Source: Nocardia yamanashiensis NBRC 100130 (GTDB lineage: Bacteria; Actinomycetota; Actinomycetes; Mycobacteriales; Mycobacteriaceae). Taken from it: a stretch of 64,000 nucleotides of DNA. This document shows, in pieces, positions 8,719 to 17,006 of the stretch (positions are counted from its first letter, which is position 1; each line of letters begins with the position of its first letter). Position numbers and translations under genes: made by a program. The notes under the pieces are model-generated. The model worked only from the letters and a program-made list of their open reading frames with translations. It ran no database searches and was not told the origin of the DNA. The stretch spans positions 1 through 64,000 of the forward strand of contig NZ_BDCD01000016.1 in NCBI RefSeq assembly GCF_001613325.1, written 5' to 3'.

Positions 8719-9096
8719 ATGACCGAAAAAGCCTGGAACTTCGCCGATCCGCCGACCGTCGCCGTCTTCGTCGACCAGCGCATTCTGCGCGACGGTGACT
8801 GGATCGCCTATGTGACGCACGACGACAGCGACGCCGCCTGGCAGTTCCACACCGCCGGACCGGATCTGGCGCACGCCCTGCTGGTGGAATTGTCGGAAGT
8901 GGTGGAACGCGATCCGACCGTCGCGGAGCTGGCGAACCTGCCCTACGGCTGGATCGCGCGCCGCTCGGAGGCGGGCGCGCCGTGGGAATGGGCGCCCAGC
9001 ACTCCGGAAGCGGGCGTGTCCTGCGTCAATCGGCCGGTGGCGCTGCGGCTTCGGCGAGCGCGGCGCGGACGATGGCGCGGGAAGACCAGGCCATGA
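8719..9096 (+). CDS. Conserved hypothetical protein (YVTHD..WQFH family)
   Basis: 125 aa. The core (residues ~8-95) has the pattern VAVFVDQRILRDG, IAYVTHDDSDAAWQFH, LVELSEVVERDPTV and LANLPYGWIARR. I recognise this as a widespread small cytosolic family of unknown function. No signal peptide or membrane segment is present. The last ~25 residues are Arg-rich and lie over the 3' end of the opposite TetR gene (71-bp antisense overlap). Homologues usually end near the PWEW motif, so the tail may be an extension after loss of an older stop. It is probably transcribed on its own from a -10 box in the recN stop. Confidence 0.7.
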   Translation: MTEKAWNFADPPTVAVFVDQRILRDGDWIAYVTHDDSDAAWQFHTAGPDLAHALLVELSEVVERDPTVAELANLPYGWIARRSEAGAPWEWAPSTPEAGVSCVNRPVALRLRRARRGRWRGKTRP

Positions 9097-9682
9097 GCTC
9101 GGCCGCGGCCTCCTGATCGAGGCCGCAGGTATCGCGCGTGCTCACCACCGCCTCTACCCCGAACACCAGCGCCAGCGCCTGGGCGAGGCGTTCCAGTTGC
9201 TCGGGTGAGAGCCGGTCCGCCGCCGGTCGCACTGCGGCGCGGGCCATTTCGAGCCGGGTGGTGCCGCGGATCGGCACCCGTTCCGATTCCGGCAATTCGT
9301 ACTGATCGAACCAGCGGTCCAGGGTGGCGCGCAGCACGGTCCGCCACAGCACCTCGTCGGCCAGCTGCATGTGTGCGGTCTTGCGCACCAGCGCCACGAC
9401 CCGTTCCTCGACGTCTCCCTCCAGCTCGTCGAGCACCTTGAAGAACTCGTTCCGCAGCGTCAGCTCGCGGGTGGCCAGGTCGGCCCACAGCGATTGCGGA
9501 TTCGGGAAGTACCGGTAGGCGGTGGCCGGGGAGACCCGCGCGGCGGCCGCGACCTCGGCGATGGTGGGGGAGCGGCCCTCCTTGGCGAGGGTGACGGCGG
9601 CGTCGAGCAATGCCTCCCGGGTGCGCATCTTCTGATTTTGTCTGCCACTCGTGAGAAATTTCTCTTGACGTGAGAAACTCAT
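9026..9682 (-). CDS. TetR family transcriptional regulator
   Basis: 218 aa. The N-terminal helix-turn-helix is clear: LLDAAVTLAKEG, then TIAEVAAAARVSPATAYRYF, at residues ~25-60. The C-terminal ligand domain is not assignable to a subclass. The start at 9682 is chosen because the stretch before the HTH (TSGRQNQKMRTREALL) looks like the normal TetR lead-in; ATG 9628 is the short alternative. It is divergent from the SnoaL-like gene, with 43 bases between starts. Two palindromes lie there, one across its own start codon, so self-repression and control of the neighbour are likely. Its 3' end overlaps the opposite gene. Confidence 0.88.
   Translation of the reverse strand: MSFSRQEKFLTSGRQNQKMRTREALLDAAVTLAKEGRSPTIAEVAAAARVSPATAYRYFPNPQSLWADLATRELTLRNEFFKVLDELEGDVEERVVALVRKTAHMQLADEVLWRTVLRATLDRWFDQYELPESERVPIRGTTRLEMARAAVRPAADRLSPEQLERLAQALALVFGVEAVVSTRDTCGLDQEAAAELMAWSSRAIVRAALAEAAAPPAD
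9653..9664. promoter_or_regulatory. Palindrome GAGAAATTTCTC, possible TetR operator half
   Basis: A perfect 12-bp palindrome inside the first codons of the TetR gene. It shares the GAGAAA core with the second palindrome 6 bases away. Confidence 0.4.
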
Positions 9683-9687
9683 CTCAC
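9670..9687. promoter_or_regulatory. Operator-like palindrome over the TetR start codon
   Basis: GTGAGA and TCTCAC arms flank a 6-base centre. The right arm covers the regulator's own start codon (9680-9682). The size and position are typical of a TetR autoregulatory operator. Confidence 0.5.
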
Positions 9688-9725
9688 GAAGATAGCAGAG
9701 TCTCACAAACACGGGAGGATGCGTG

Positions 9726-10145
9726 ATGACGACCAAGGATGAAATGGATCGGATCTTCGCCCGGCACTGCGCGGCGGAGGCGGACAAGGACATCGGCGCG
9801 ATTCTGGACACGCTGACCGACGACGTCGAACACGACGCGGTGGGCGATCCGCGAGGGGTATTGCGCGACAAGACCGCGATCGCCGAACGCTATCGCGATA
9901 TCTTCGACGCCCTCGACGAGGACAAGATGGAGACCGTGCACCGGTACTACGGCGAGGATTTCTTCGTCGACGAATCGCACTGGTACGGCCGTGTCGTCGG
10001 CGATTTCATGGGGGTTCCGGGCGGCGGGCGGCCGGTGGACTTCCGGATCCTGCACGTCTGCGAGATTCGCGACGGGCGGATGAGCCGCGAGAACGTCTGG
10101 CTCGATGTCGCCGCCATCATGCAGCAACTGGCGTCGGCCCAGTAG
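9726..10145 (+). CDS. SnoaL-like (NTF2-fold) protein
   Basis: 139 aa. The pattern (helix MDRIFARHCAAEADKDIGAIL, DTLTDDVEHDAVG, DKTAIAERYRDIF, and late strands VDFRILHVCEIRDGRMSRENVWLD) is that of SnoaL/limonene-epoxide-hydrolase-like NTF2 folds, which include cyclases, isomerases and non-enzymatic pocket proteins. No catalytic set can be assigned. A strong GGGAGG lies ~8 bases before ATG 9726; a GTG one codon earlier (9723) is possible. It is controlled, by inference, by the divergent TetR regulator. Confidence 0.82.
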   Translation: MTTKDEMDRIFARHCAAEADKDIGAILDTLTDDVEHDAVGDPRGVLRDKTAIAERYRDIFDALDEDKMETVHRYYGEDFFVDESHWYGRVVGDFMGVPGGGRPVDFRILHVCEIRDGRMSRENVWLDVAAIMQQLASAQ

Positions 10146-10182
10146 TCTGCGAACAATTCAACTTCGACGGGGAGGATTTTCC

Positions 10183-10443
10183 ATGTCCAGCAATCGAATC
10201 CGCCGGATGGCCGCCGCCGCGCTCGCCGGCGTGGCACTGGTCTCGGGCGCCGCGGCCACCGCCGGCGCGGCGCCGCGGCATTCCGGGACGGCTGCCCAGA
10301 TCGCGCAGCAGGCCGGCGATCTGGGGCCGTTCGCCCAGGAGAGCGAATGCCTGGCCCGCGGTAACCGGGGCATCGAGAACGGCGAGTGGAACGACTACGA
10401 ATGCGTCGGCGGCGCCGGCAACTGGACCGTGGTGCCGAAGTAG
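10183..10443 (+). CDS. Small secreted protein with two cysteines
   Basis: 86 aa. A basic N terminus (SSNRIRR) and an Ala-rich hydrophobic stretch give a clear Sec signal peptide, with cleavage likely after residue ~29-30. The mature part is only ~56 aa, with two cysteines (SECLARGN, DYECVGG) that could form one disulfide, and a Trp-rich end (NWTVVPK). An excellent GGGGAGG site lies 7 bases before the ATG. I recognise no family with a known role; similar tiny secreted proteins are common in Nocardia. Confidence 0.8.
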   Translation: MSSNRIRRMAAAALAGVALVSGAAATAGAAPRHSGTAAQIAQQAGDLGPFAQESECLARGNRGIENGEWNDYECVGGAGNWTVVPK

Positions 10444-10447
10444 GGAA

Positions 10448-10867
10448 CTACTTGAGGGCCTTGCGGACGCCGCCGATCAGGGCGTTCGTGAGGCCCTTCA
10501 GGCCGATCTCGAGGACCTTGCCCGGCACGGGCAGGCTGGGCTCGGACTCCATGGTGTAGACGATCTTGGTGCCGCCGGGGGCGTCGGCGAAGGTGATGGT
10601 GCCGACGTGGCGCTTCACCGGCGCGCCGGCGATGACCCGGTAGACCATCTTCTCGCCGGGGACGAGTTCGGTGGTCTCCTCGGTGACGCCGACACCGGCC
10701 AGGCCCAGGTGGTACTGCGCGCCGACGCCGGAGGGCACGCCCGCGCCGGGCTTCTTCAGCGAGATCTGGATGGGCAGATACGGGGTGAGGCTGTCGCGCT
10801 CGCTGAACAGCTTGAAGACGACGTCGCGGGGGGCCGAGAGGACGGTCTCGACAGTGGTGCTGGTCAT
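10448..10867 (-). CDS. SRPBCC (START-like) family protein
   Basis: 139 aa. TVETVLSAPRDVVFKLFSERDSL at the start and the late strands GTITFADAPGGTKIVYTMESEP with a C-terminal helix ending LIGGVRKALK are characteristic of the polyketide cyclase/SRPBCC fold, a hydrophobic ligand pocket. No catalytic residues can be named. ATG 10867 has TATGCT 7 bases upstream, consistent with a leaderless transcript; longer frames upstream are Arg-rich and unlikely. It ends 4 bases from the stop of the secreted-protein gene, in convergent orientation. Confidence 0.82.
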   Translation of the reverse strand: MTSTTVETVLSAPRDVVFKLFSERDSLTPYLPIQISLKKPGAGVPSGVGAQYHLGLAGVGVTEETTELVPGEKMVYRVIAGAPVKRHVGTITFADAPGGTKIVYTMESEPSLPVPGKVLEIGLKGLTNALIGGVRKALK

Positions 10868-10874
10868 GGTCGGC

Positions 10875-10880
10875 AGCATA
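10875..10880 (-). promoter_or_regulatory. Leaderless-type -10 box of the SRPBCC gene
   Basis: On the minus strand this reads TATGCT and is followed by 7 bases before the ATG at 10867. It fits the TANNNT consensus. Confidence 0.4.
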
Positions 10881-11035
10881 TCCTTACTCGCCGGTAAGGC
10901 GACAGGGCGCAGTCGGACAATCCGGCGCAACAGGGACATTCGGGCGCGGCCGCCCGGCATCACTGTGACGAATGGCGGGACGCGCGCGGCGCGCCTCCAC
11001 CAAAGGTTGAGACTTTCGAGCAATCATCGAGCGTT

Positions 11036-12247
11036 ATGAAGATGCTGGCCTTGCTGTCGCGCAATACCGAAACGCTGCCTGGTCTGACCGGGATGGCCCG
11101 GGTCGACCGCAATACCAGGCGTTTGCTGCAGCGTGTCGGACCCGGCGACGTGGTCGTCCTCGACGAGATGGACCTGGACCGGCTCACCGCCGACCGGCTC
11201 GTCGAAGCCGGGGTGGCGGTGGTGGTGAACGCCTCGCCGTCGATCTCCGGGCGCTATCCCAATCTGGGGCCGGAAGTCCTGGTGGCCAATGGGATCGTGC
11301 TGCTCGACGCGGTCAGCTCCGATGTCTTCACCAAGATCAAGGACGGCGCCAAGGTGCGCGTCGCCGACGGCGTGGTCTACGCCGACAAGGTCTCCAAGAA
11401 GGAACCCGAGGCGCTCGTCGAGGGCATCGAGCTCACCGAGGCCGGGATCGCGGAACGCATGATCGAGGCGCGCAACGGCCTCGCCGATCATCTGGAAGCG
11501 TTCGCGGGCAACACCATCGAGTTCATCCGCACCGAAAGTTCCTTGCTGATAGACGGAATCGGGGTGCCGGAGGTCGTACTCGACATGAAGAAGCGGCATG
11601 TCGTGATCGTCGCCGACGCACCCGACCATGCCGAGGACCTGAAACGGATCAAGCCGTTCATCAAGGAGTACGCGCCCATCCTGATCGGCGTGGGCCGCGG
11701 CGCGGATACCTTGACGCGCAACGGATATCGGCCCGACCTGATCGTCGGCGACCCGGAGGAGATCACCGCCACCACGCTCAAATGCGGCGCGGAAGTCATC
11801 CTGCCGGCCGATACCGACGGGCACGCAAAGGGTTTGGAGCGCATCCAGGATCTGGGCATCGGCGCCACCACCTTCCCGTCCTCGGGCGCGCCCGCCGATC
11901 TGGCGCTGCTGCTGGCCGGGCATCACGGGGCGTCGCTCATCGTGACCGTCGGCGCGGCGGCGTCCCTGGACGACTTCTTCGATCGCGGCCGGCGCGACTC
12001 GAATCCGGCGACCTTCCTGACCCGCCTCAAACTGGGCACGCGGCTGATGGATGCGAAAGCCGTTGCGGCGCTGTACCGTCACCGGGGTTCCGGGTGGGCC
12101 GTCGCACTGGTGGTGCTGGCCGCGCTGGTCGCCATCGTGGTCGCTTTGCTGGCCACCCACATGGGCGGTGAGCTGACCACCTCGGTCGCGCACAGCTGGG
12201 ATCGTTTCTCGCTCTGGGTTCAGGGACTTCTCGACAAGCCGAGGTAG
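11036..12247 (+). CDS. steA: SteA-like cell-separation protein (Rv1697-like)
   Basis: 403 aa. The N-terminal and central part resembles thiamine pyrophosphokinase folds (VVVNASPSISGRYPNLGP, PILIGVGRGADTL, PDLIVGDPEEI, EVILPADTDGHAKG). The C terminus has one membrane helix (residues ~353-375, VALVVLAALVAIVVALL) and a short tail. Family knowledge: the Corynebacterium orthologue SteA works with SteB in the pathway that activates septal peptidoglycan hydrolase RipC through FtsEX. The gene is followed 7 bases later by the SteB homologue and then pyrG, the same order as Rv1697-Rv1698-Rv1699. No thiamine kinase activity is implied. Confidence 0.88.
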   Translation: MKMLALLSRNTETLPGLTGMARVDRNTRRLLQRVGPGDVVVLDEMDLDRLTADRLVEAGVAVVVNASPSISGRYPNLGPEVLVANGIVLLDAVSSDVFTKIKDGAKVRVADGVVYADKVSKKEPEALVEGIELTEAGIAERMIEARNGLADHLEAFAGNTIEFIRTESSLLIDGIGVPEVVLDMKKRHVVIVADAPDHAEDLKRIKPFIKEYAPILIGVGRGADTLTRNGYRPDLIVGDPEEITATTLKCGAEVILPADTDGHAKGLERIQDLGIGATTFPSSGAPADLALLLAGHHGASLIVTVGAAASLDDFFDRGRRDSNPATFLTRLKLGTRLMDAKAVAALYRHRGSGWAVALVVLAALVAIVVALLATHMGGELTTSVAHSWDRFSLWVQGLLDKPR

Positions 12248-12254
12248 GGGCCGC

Positions 12255-13172
12255 ATGATCTCGTTTCGCCATCACGCCGTATCGCTCGCCGCGGTCTTCC
12301 TCGCGCTGGCGCTCGGTGTGGTACTCGGCACGCGCACCCACGGGGACGGGTTGTTTCCGGGCACGGGGGACCGGCAGAAGCTGGACGCGCTGGCCGCCGA
12401 GAACGCCCGGCTCGCCGAACAGGTGAAAGCGTCGGACGCGTTCCTGGCTGGGGCGGCGGGCAAACTGCTGGCGGGCAGCCTCGCCAATCGCAGCGTGCTG
12501 GTGTTCACCGCGCCCGACGCCGAGAACGCCGACGCCGACGCGGTGACGGCCGCGCTGGCCAATGCCGGGGCCACCGTCACCGGACGGGTCGGGCTCACCG
12601 GTGCTTTCGCCGATTCCGCCGAGGGCGATCGGCTGCGGACCGCCCTGGTGAACGTGGTGCCCGCGGGCGCCCAGCTGAAGATCGACGCGGCGGATCAGGG
12701 CAGTCTGGCGGGCGACCTGCTCGGCCAGACGCTGCTGACCGATCCGGCCGGACAGCCGCGCGGCACCGCGCAGGAACGCGGGCTGGCCCTCGAGACGCTG
12801 CGCGGCGGCGGGTTCCTGAACTTCACCGAACTGCAGCCCGCGCAGCTGGCGGTGCTGGTGGTCGGCGACGGGGCCAAATCCGAGGAGAACAATCGCGGCA
12901 CCATCCTGGCCCGATTCGCCGGCGGATTGCGCTCGCACAGCGCAGGTGTGGTGCTGGCGGGTCGCTACGGCGCCGCCGAAGGTCCGGGGCCGATCGCGGT
13001 GGCGCGTTCGGAGGCCGGGCTGTCCGCGGTCACCACCGTCGACAATCTCGACCACGAGATCGGGCGCATCACCACCGTGCTCGGGCTCACCGAGCAGTTG
13101 AGCGGTGGCACCGGCCGATACGGCACCGGGGCGAAGGCGACCTCGCTCACAGTCGCGGCCATGCCGCGCTGA
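12255..13172 (+). CDS. steB: SteB / MctB family envelope protein
   Basis: 305 aa. One N-terminal membrane helix or uncleaved signal (SLAAVFLALALGVVLG, residues ~8-24) is followed by a coiled-coil segment (LDALAAENARLAEQVKAS, ~45-65) and an alpha/beta domain to the C terminus. The family has two literature names: MctB (Rv1698), linked to copper export across the mycobacterial envelope, and SteB, the coiled-coil partner of SteA in cell separation. The sequence alone cannot decide between these roles. Coupling to steA supports at least the SteAB complex. Confidence 0.88.
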   Translation: MISFRHHAVSLAAVFLALALGVVLGTRTHGDGLFPGTGDRQKLDALAAENARLAEQVKASDAFLAGAAGKLLAGSLANRSVLVFTAPDAENADADAVTAALANAGATVTGRVGLTGAFADSAEGDRLRTALVNVVPAGAQLKIDAADQGSLAGDLLGQTLLTDPAGQPRGTAQERGLALETLRGGGFLNFTELQPAQLAVLVVGDGAKSEENNRGTILARFAGGLRSHSAGVVLAGRYGAAEGPGPIAVARSEAGLSAVTTVDNLDHEIGRITTVLGLTEQLSGGTGRYGTGAKATSLTVAAMPR

Positions 13173-13299
13173 GCGAATCCGCACGCCGCGCCGCCGGATC
13201 CACCCTCAGCGGCCGGAAATGTAGCCGGGCGGGGCGGGAATCGAGCCAATCGTGAGCAACCGGTGTGCGTGGCATTCGATCGGCATCCCGAATCCGTGT

Positions 13300-13305
13300 T
13301 ACCGT
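13300..13305 (+). promoter_or_regulatory. Leaderless-type -10 box of pyrG
   Basis: TACCGT is followed by 8 bases before the GTG start at 13314, so transcription could begin at the start codon. No Shine-Dalgarno site is present. Confidence 0.4.
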
Positions 13306-13313
13306 GAAGTCCC

Positions 13314-15041
13314 GTGGGTCAATCACGGATTCCGGCGCGCGCGGCCACGAAACACATCTTCGTCTCCGGCGGTGTCGCCTCTTCACTCGGTAAGGGACTG
13401 ACCGCCTCCAGCCTCGGTCAGCTGCTCACGTCACGCGGTCTTCGCGTCACCATGCAGAAGTTGGATCCGTACCTGAACGTCGATCCCGGCACCATGAACC
13501 CCTTCCAGCACGGTGAGGTGTTCGTGACCGAGGACGGCGCGGAAACGGATCTCGATGTCGGACACTACGAACGCTTCCTCGATCGAGATCTATCGGGTGA
13601 CGCCAATGTCACCACCGGTCAGGTCTATTCGAAGGTGATCGCCAAGGAGCGCCGGGGCGAATACCTCGGCGACACCGTGCAGGTGATCCCGCACATCACC
13701 GACGAGATCAAGAGCCGCATCCTCGCCATGTCGGGGCCGGACCTGCACGGGCAGGTGCCGGATGTGGTGATCACCGAGATCGGTGGCACCGTCGGCGATA
13801 TCGAGTCGCAGCCGTTCCTCGAGGCGGCGCGGCAGATCCGCCACGAGGTGGGCCGGGACAATTGCTTCTTCCTGCACGTCACGCTGGTGCCCTACCTGGG
13901 TCCCTCGGGCGAGCTGAAGACCAAGCCGACCCAGCATTCGGTGGCGGCGCTGCGCAATATCGGTATCCAGCCCGACGCGCTCATCCTGCGCTGCGACCGC
14001 GAGGTGCCGCAGGGGCTCAAGAACAAGATCGCGCTGATGTGCGACGTCGATGTCGACGCCTGCATCTCGACGCCCGACGCGCCGTCGATCTACGACATTC
14101 CGAAGGTGCTGCACCGCGAGGGCCTGGACGCGTACGTGGTGCGCCGTCTCGGGCTGCCCTTCCGCGATGTGGACTGGACCGTGTGGGGCGACCTGCTGGA
14201 CCGGGTGCACAATCCGCGCGAACAGGTCACCGTCGCGCTGGTCGGCAAGTACGTCGATCTGCCGGACGCCTACCTCTCGGTCACCGAGGCGCTGCGGGCC
14301 GGTGGTTTCGCCGCGCAGGCCAAGGTGAACATCCGCTGGGTGCAGTCCGACGAATGCGAGACCGAAGCCGGTGCGCGTCAGCATCTTTCCGATGTGGACG
14401 GCGTGCTGATCCCGGGCGGGTTCGGCATTCGCGGCATCGAGGGCAAGGTCGGGGCGATCAAGTACGCCCGCGAGCGCGGCATTCCGCTGCTGGGTCTGTG
14501 CCTGGGCCTGCAGTGCGTGGTCATCGAGGCGGCGCGTTCGGTCGGCATGACCGATGCCAACTCGACCGAGTTCGAACCGGACGTCAAGTACCCGGTCATC
14601 TCGACCATGGCCGATCAGGAGCAGATCGTGGCCGGCGAGGCCGATCTGGGCGGCACCATGCGGCTCGGCGCGTATCCGGCTGTGCTGGAGAAGGGTTCGG
14701 TGGTCGCGGCGGCCTACGGCGAGACCGAGGTGTCCGAGCGGCACCGGCATCGCTTCGAGGTCAACAACAAGTTCCGCGACAAGATCGCCAAGAGCGGCCT
14801 GAAGTTCTCCGGCACCTCGCCCGACGGCCACCTGGTCGAGTTCGTCGAGCTGCCGCAGGACAAGCACCCGTTCTTCGTCGCCACCCAGGCGCATCCGGAA
14901 CTCAAGTCGCGTCCGACCCGCCCGCACCCCCTCTTCGCCGCGCTGATCCAGGCCGCCCTGAAATACCAGGCCGCCCTGCAGCTTCCGGTGGAGATCCCCG
15001 CTTCGGTTCCGGCCGATGAGGGTGAGAAAGTGTCTAAATGA
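13314..15041 (+). CDS. pyrG: CTP synthase
   Basis: 575 aa with a GTG start. It converts UTP to CTP using glutamine and ATP. The N-terminal synthetase domain begins KHIFVSGGVASSLGKGL (residues ~12-28, nucleotide-binding loop), and EIGGTVGDIE is near 158. The C-terminal class I glutaminase has PGGFGIRG, nucleophile Cys396 in LGLCLGLQC, and the catalytic His/Glu in AHPELKSRP near residue 523. The length is normal. It overlaps the NUDIX gene by 4 bases (ATGA), as in Rv1699-Rv1700. Confidence 0.97.
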   Translation: MGQSRIPARAATKHIFVSGGVASSLGKGLTASSLGQLLTSRGLRVTMQKLDPYLNVDPGTMNPFQHGEVFVTEDGAETDLDVGHYERFLDRDLSGDANVTTGQVYSKVIAKERRGEYLGDTVQVIPHITDEIKSRILAMSGPDLHGQVPDVVITEIGGTVGDIESQPFLEAARQIRHEVGRDNCFFLHVTLVPYLGPSGELKTKPTQHSVAALRNIGIQPDALILRCDREVPQGLKNKIALMCDVDVDACISTPDAPSIYDIPKVLHREGLDAYVVRRLGLPFRDVDWTVWGDLLDRVHNPREQVTVALVGKYVDLPDAYLSVTEALRAGGFAAQAKVNIRWVQSDECETEAGARQHLSDVDGVLIPGGFGIRGIEGKVGAIKYARERGIPLLGLCLGLQCVVIEAARSVGMTDANSTEFEPDVKYPVISTMADQEQIVAGEADLGGTMRLGAYPAVLEKGSVVAAAYGETEVSERHRHRFEVNNKFRDKIAKSGLKFSGTSPDGHLVEFVELPQDKHPFFVATQAHPELKSRPTRPHPLFAALIQAALKYQAALQLPVEIPASVPADEGEKVSK

Positions 15042-15712
15042 CATCCTCGCAAGGCGATAAGGGCGCGGAATCGGTTGATTCCGCGCCCGGTTCGCACGAG
15101 TTCGACACCGTTTCGAGCCGCACCGTCTACTCGGGCGCCATCCTGGCCCTGCGCCTGGACCAGGTCGTCATGCCCGGCGGCAAGATCGCCGAACGCGAAG
15201 TGATCGAACACCACGGCGCGGTAGCCGTTGCCGCCGTAGACGACAAGGGCAACCTGGTCCTCATCAACCAGTACCGCCACCCGATCGAACGCCGCCTCCT
15301 CGAACTCCCCGCCGGCCTCCTCGACAAACAAGGCGAGGACCCCCTCGAAGCCGCGAAGCGCGAACTGGCCGAGGAAACCGGCCTCGCCGCCCGCGAATGG
15401 TCGGTCCTGGTCGACGTGGCCCTGTCCCCGGGTTTCACCGACGAGGCCCTCCGCGTCTACTACGCCACCGACCTCTACGAAACCCACCAGCCCGCCCCCG
15501 AAGGCGAAGAAGCCGACCTCCAGGTCCTCCGGGTCCCCCTGGAAGAAGCCGTCCGCCGAGCCCTCGCCGGCGAAATCACCAACGCCACCGCCGTCGCCGG
15601 CGTCCTGGCCCTCACCACTGCCCGAGCCACCGGCGCCGAACTCCGCCCGGCCGACGCCCCATGGCCGGGCATGCCCACGGCCTTCCTCGATCGCAAAGCC
15701 GCACAGGCGTAA
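15038..15712 (+). CDS. NUDIX hydrolase, likely ADP-ribose pyrophosphatase (Rv1700-like)
   Basis: 224 aa. The Nudix box is clear (residues ~92-115, GLLDKQGEDPLEAAKRE then LAEETGL), preceded by the strand LVLINQYRHPIERRLLELPAG typical of the ADP-ribose/ADP-sugar pyrophosphatase branch, and followed by SPGFTDEALRVYYATDL. The family hydrolyses ADP-ribose to AMP and ribose 5-phosphate. The first ~25 residues are a Ser/Asp-rich extension. Translation is coupled to pyrG by ATGA. The coding strand is unusually C-rich compared with the next gene. Confidence 0.9.
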   Translation: MTSSQGDKGAESVDSAPGSHEFDTVSSRTVYSGAILALRLDQVVMPGGKIAEREVIEHHGAVAVAAVDDKGNLVLINQYRHPIERRLLELPAGLLDKQGEDPLEAAKRELAEETGLAAREWSVLVDVALSPGFTDEALRVYYATDLYETHQPAPEGEEADLQVLRVPLEEAVRRALAGEITNATAVAGVLALTTARATGAELRPADAPWPGMPTAFLDRKAAQA

Positions 15713-15814
15713 TCCGCACTGCCGCGCCTACGCGTCGCGCTGCCCGAACACACCGCGTGGATCGCGATCGGCTCGGCTGTCGGTGGGGGCTGCCATGATG
15801 GGCGGCATGCCCGG

Positions 15815-16744
15815 ATGCTCGCCGTGCTGACACGGCAGATCGATGCTTACCTCGACCATTTGGCGGTCGAGCGGGGTGCCGCGCGCAATACGCTGGCGGC
15901 TTATCGGCGGGATCTGGAGCGGTACAGAGCTTTTCTGACGGGGCGGGGGGTCGAGACGCTGGCCCGGGTGTCGGAGACCGATATCGGGGAATTCGTGGTG
16001 GCGTTGCGGGCGGGGGATGGCGAGCATCCGGCGTTGGCGGCTAGTTCGGCGGCGCGGGCGTTGGTGGCGGTGCGGGGGTTGCATCGGTTCGCGACGGCGG
16101 AGGGGATTACCGAGGGGGATGTGGCGCATCCGGTGAAGCCGCCCGCGCCGGCGCGGCGGTTGCCCAAAGCGCTGCCTTATGAGCAGGTTTCGCGGTTGCT
16201 GGAGGCTGCCGGGGGAGAATTGGCGGAGGGGCCGCGAGGGCTGCGGGATCGGGCGTTGCTGGAGTTGCTGTATTCGACGGGGGCGCGGATTTCCGAGATC
16301 ACCGGGCTGGATGTGGATGACATCGATGCGGATGAGCGGGCAGTGGTGTTGCGGGGCAAGGGCGGTAAGCAGCGGATGGTGCCGATCGGGCGGCCTGCGC
16401 TGGCTGCCGTCGACGCTTATCTGGTGCGGGGGCGGCCTGCGCTCGCGTTGCGCGGGCGGGGGATTCCGGCGCTGTTCCTGAACCATCGCGGGGGGCGACT
16501 ATCGCGCCAAACCGCTTGGCAGATCTTGCAATCCGCGGCCGAGCGGGCGGGGATCGCGGCGCAGGTCTCGCCGCACACACTGCGGCATTCGTTCGCCACG
16601 CATCTGCTGGACGGGGGAGCGGACGTGCGGGTGGTGCAAGAGTTGCTCGGTCATGCCTCGGTGACGACGACGCAGATCTATACGCTGGTCACGGTCGGTA
16701 CGTTGCACGAGGTCTGGGCGACCGCGCATCCGAGGGCGCGATAG
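15815..16744 (+). CDS. xerD: Tyrosine recombinase XerD
   Basis: 309 aa. An N-terminal SAM-like core-binding domain (residues ~5-90) is followed by the catalytic domain with Arg158 in STGARISEI, Lys in GKGGKQRMV, HTLRHSF, GHASVTTT and Tyr in TQIYTLV, a complete R-K-HxxR-H-Y set. It resolves chromosome dimers at dif with XerC. Synteny (Rv1701, between the NUDIX gene and the parA-like gene) supports XerD and argues against a phage integrase. ATG 15815 lacks a strong ribosome-binding site; GTG 15824 is an alternative. Codon use is G-rich, very different from the C-rich NUDIX gene before it. Confidence 0.93.
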   Translation: MLAVLTRQIDAYLDHLAVERGAARNTLAAYRRDLERYRAFLTGRGVETLARVSETDIGEFVVALRAGDGEHPALAASSAARALVAVRGLHRFATAEGITEGDVAHPVKPPAPARRLPKALPYEQVSRLLEAAGGELAEGPRGLRDRALLELLYSTGARISEITGLDVDDIDADERAVVLRGKGGKQRMVPIGRPALAAVDAYLVRGRPALALRGRGIPALFLNHRGGRLSRQTAWQILQSAAERAGIAAQVSPHTLRHSFATHLLDGGADVRVVQELLGHASVTTTQIYTLVTVGTLHEVWATAHPRAR

Positions 16745-16751
16745 GCGATGA

Positions 16752-17006
16752 TCATCGCCAGCCTTCGGCGGCACGGCGTTTGATCGTCTCGATGGCCGCC
16801 TCGGCCTCGGCCTGGGACACCTCGATGTAGTCGCTGTCGTTGTGGCCGAGCCAGTACCGGTAGAAGAATTCGGTCGGGGCCCAGCCGCCCAGTTTGAATC
16901 GATAGGACTCCGAACGGGTAACCCCGTCCACCTCGTACCGGCGCATGACCGCGGCCGGTTCGGGGCGAACATCGCTGAGCTTGAAATAGAATCGCAAATT
17001 CTCCAT
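16752..17006 (-). CDS. Small hypothetical protein
   Basis: 84 aa, no signal peptide or membrane segment. It is rich in aromatic and charged residues (NLRFYFKLSDVRPEP, FFYRYWLGHNDSDYIEV) and ends in a helix (AEAEAAIETIKRRAAEG). I do not recognise a named family. The composition and codon pattern look coding. It converges with xerD, leaving 7 bases between the stops, and its start lies in the upstream region of the parA operon. Confidence 0.6.
   Translation of the reverse strand: MENLRFYFKLSDVRPEPAAVMRRYEVDGVTRSESYRFKLGGWAPTEFFYRYWLGHNDSDYIEVSQAEAEAAIETIKRRAAEGWR

Noticed and set aside
15815..16744. Phage or integrative-element integrase
   Set aside because: The recombinase is in the conserved Rv1700-Rv1701-Rv1708 order and has no attachment-site repeats or phage genes around it, so it is called xerD.
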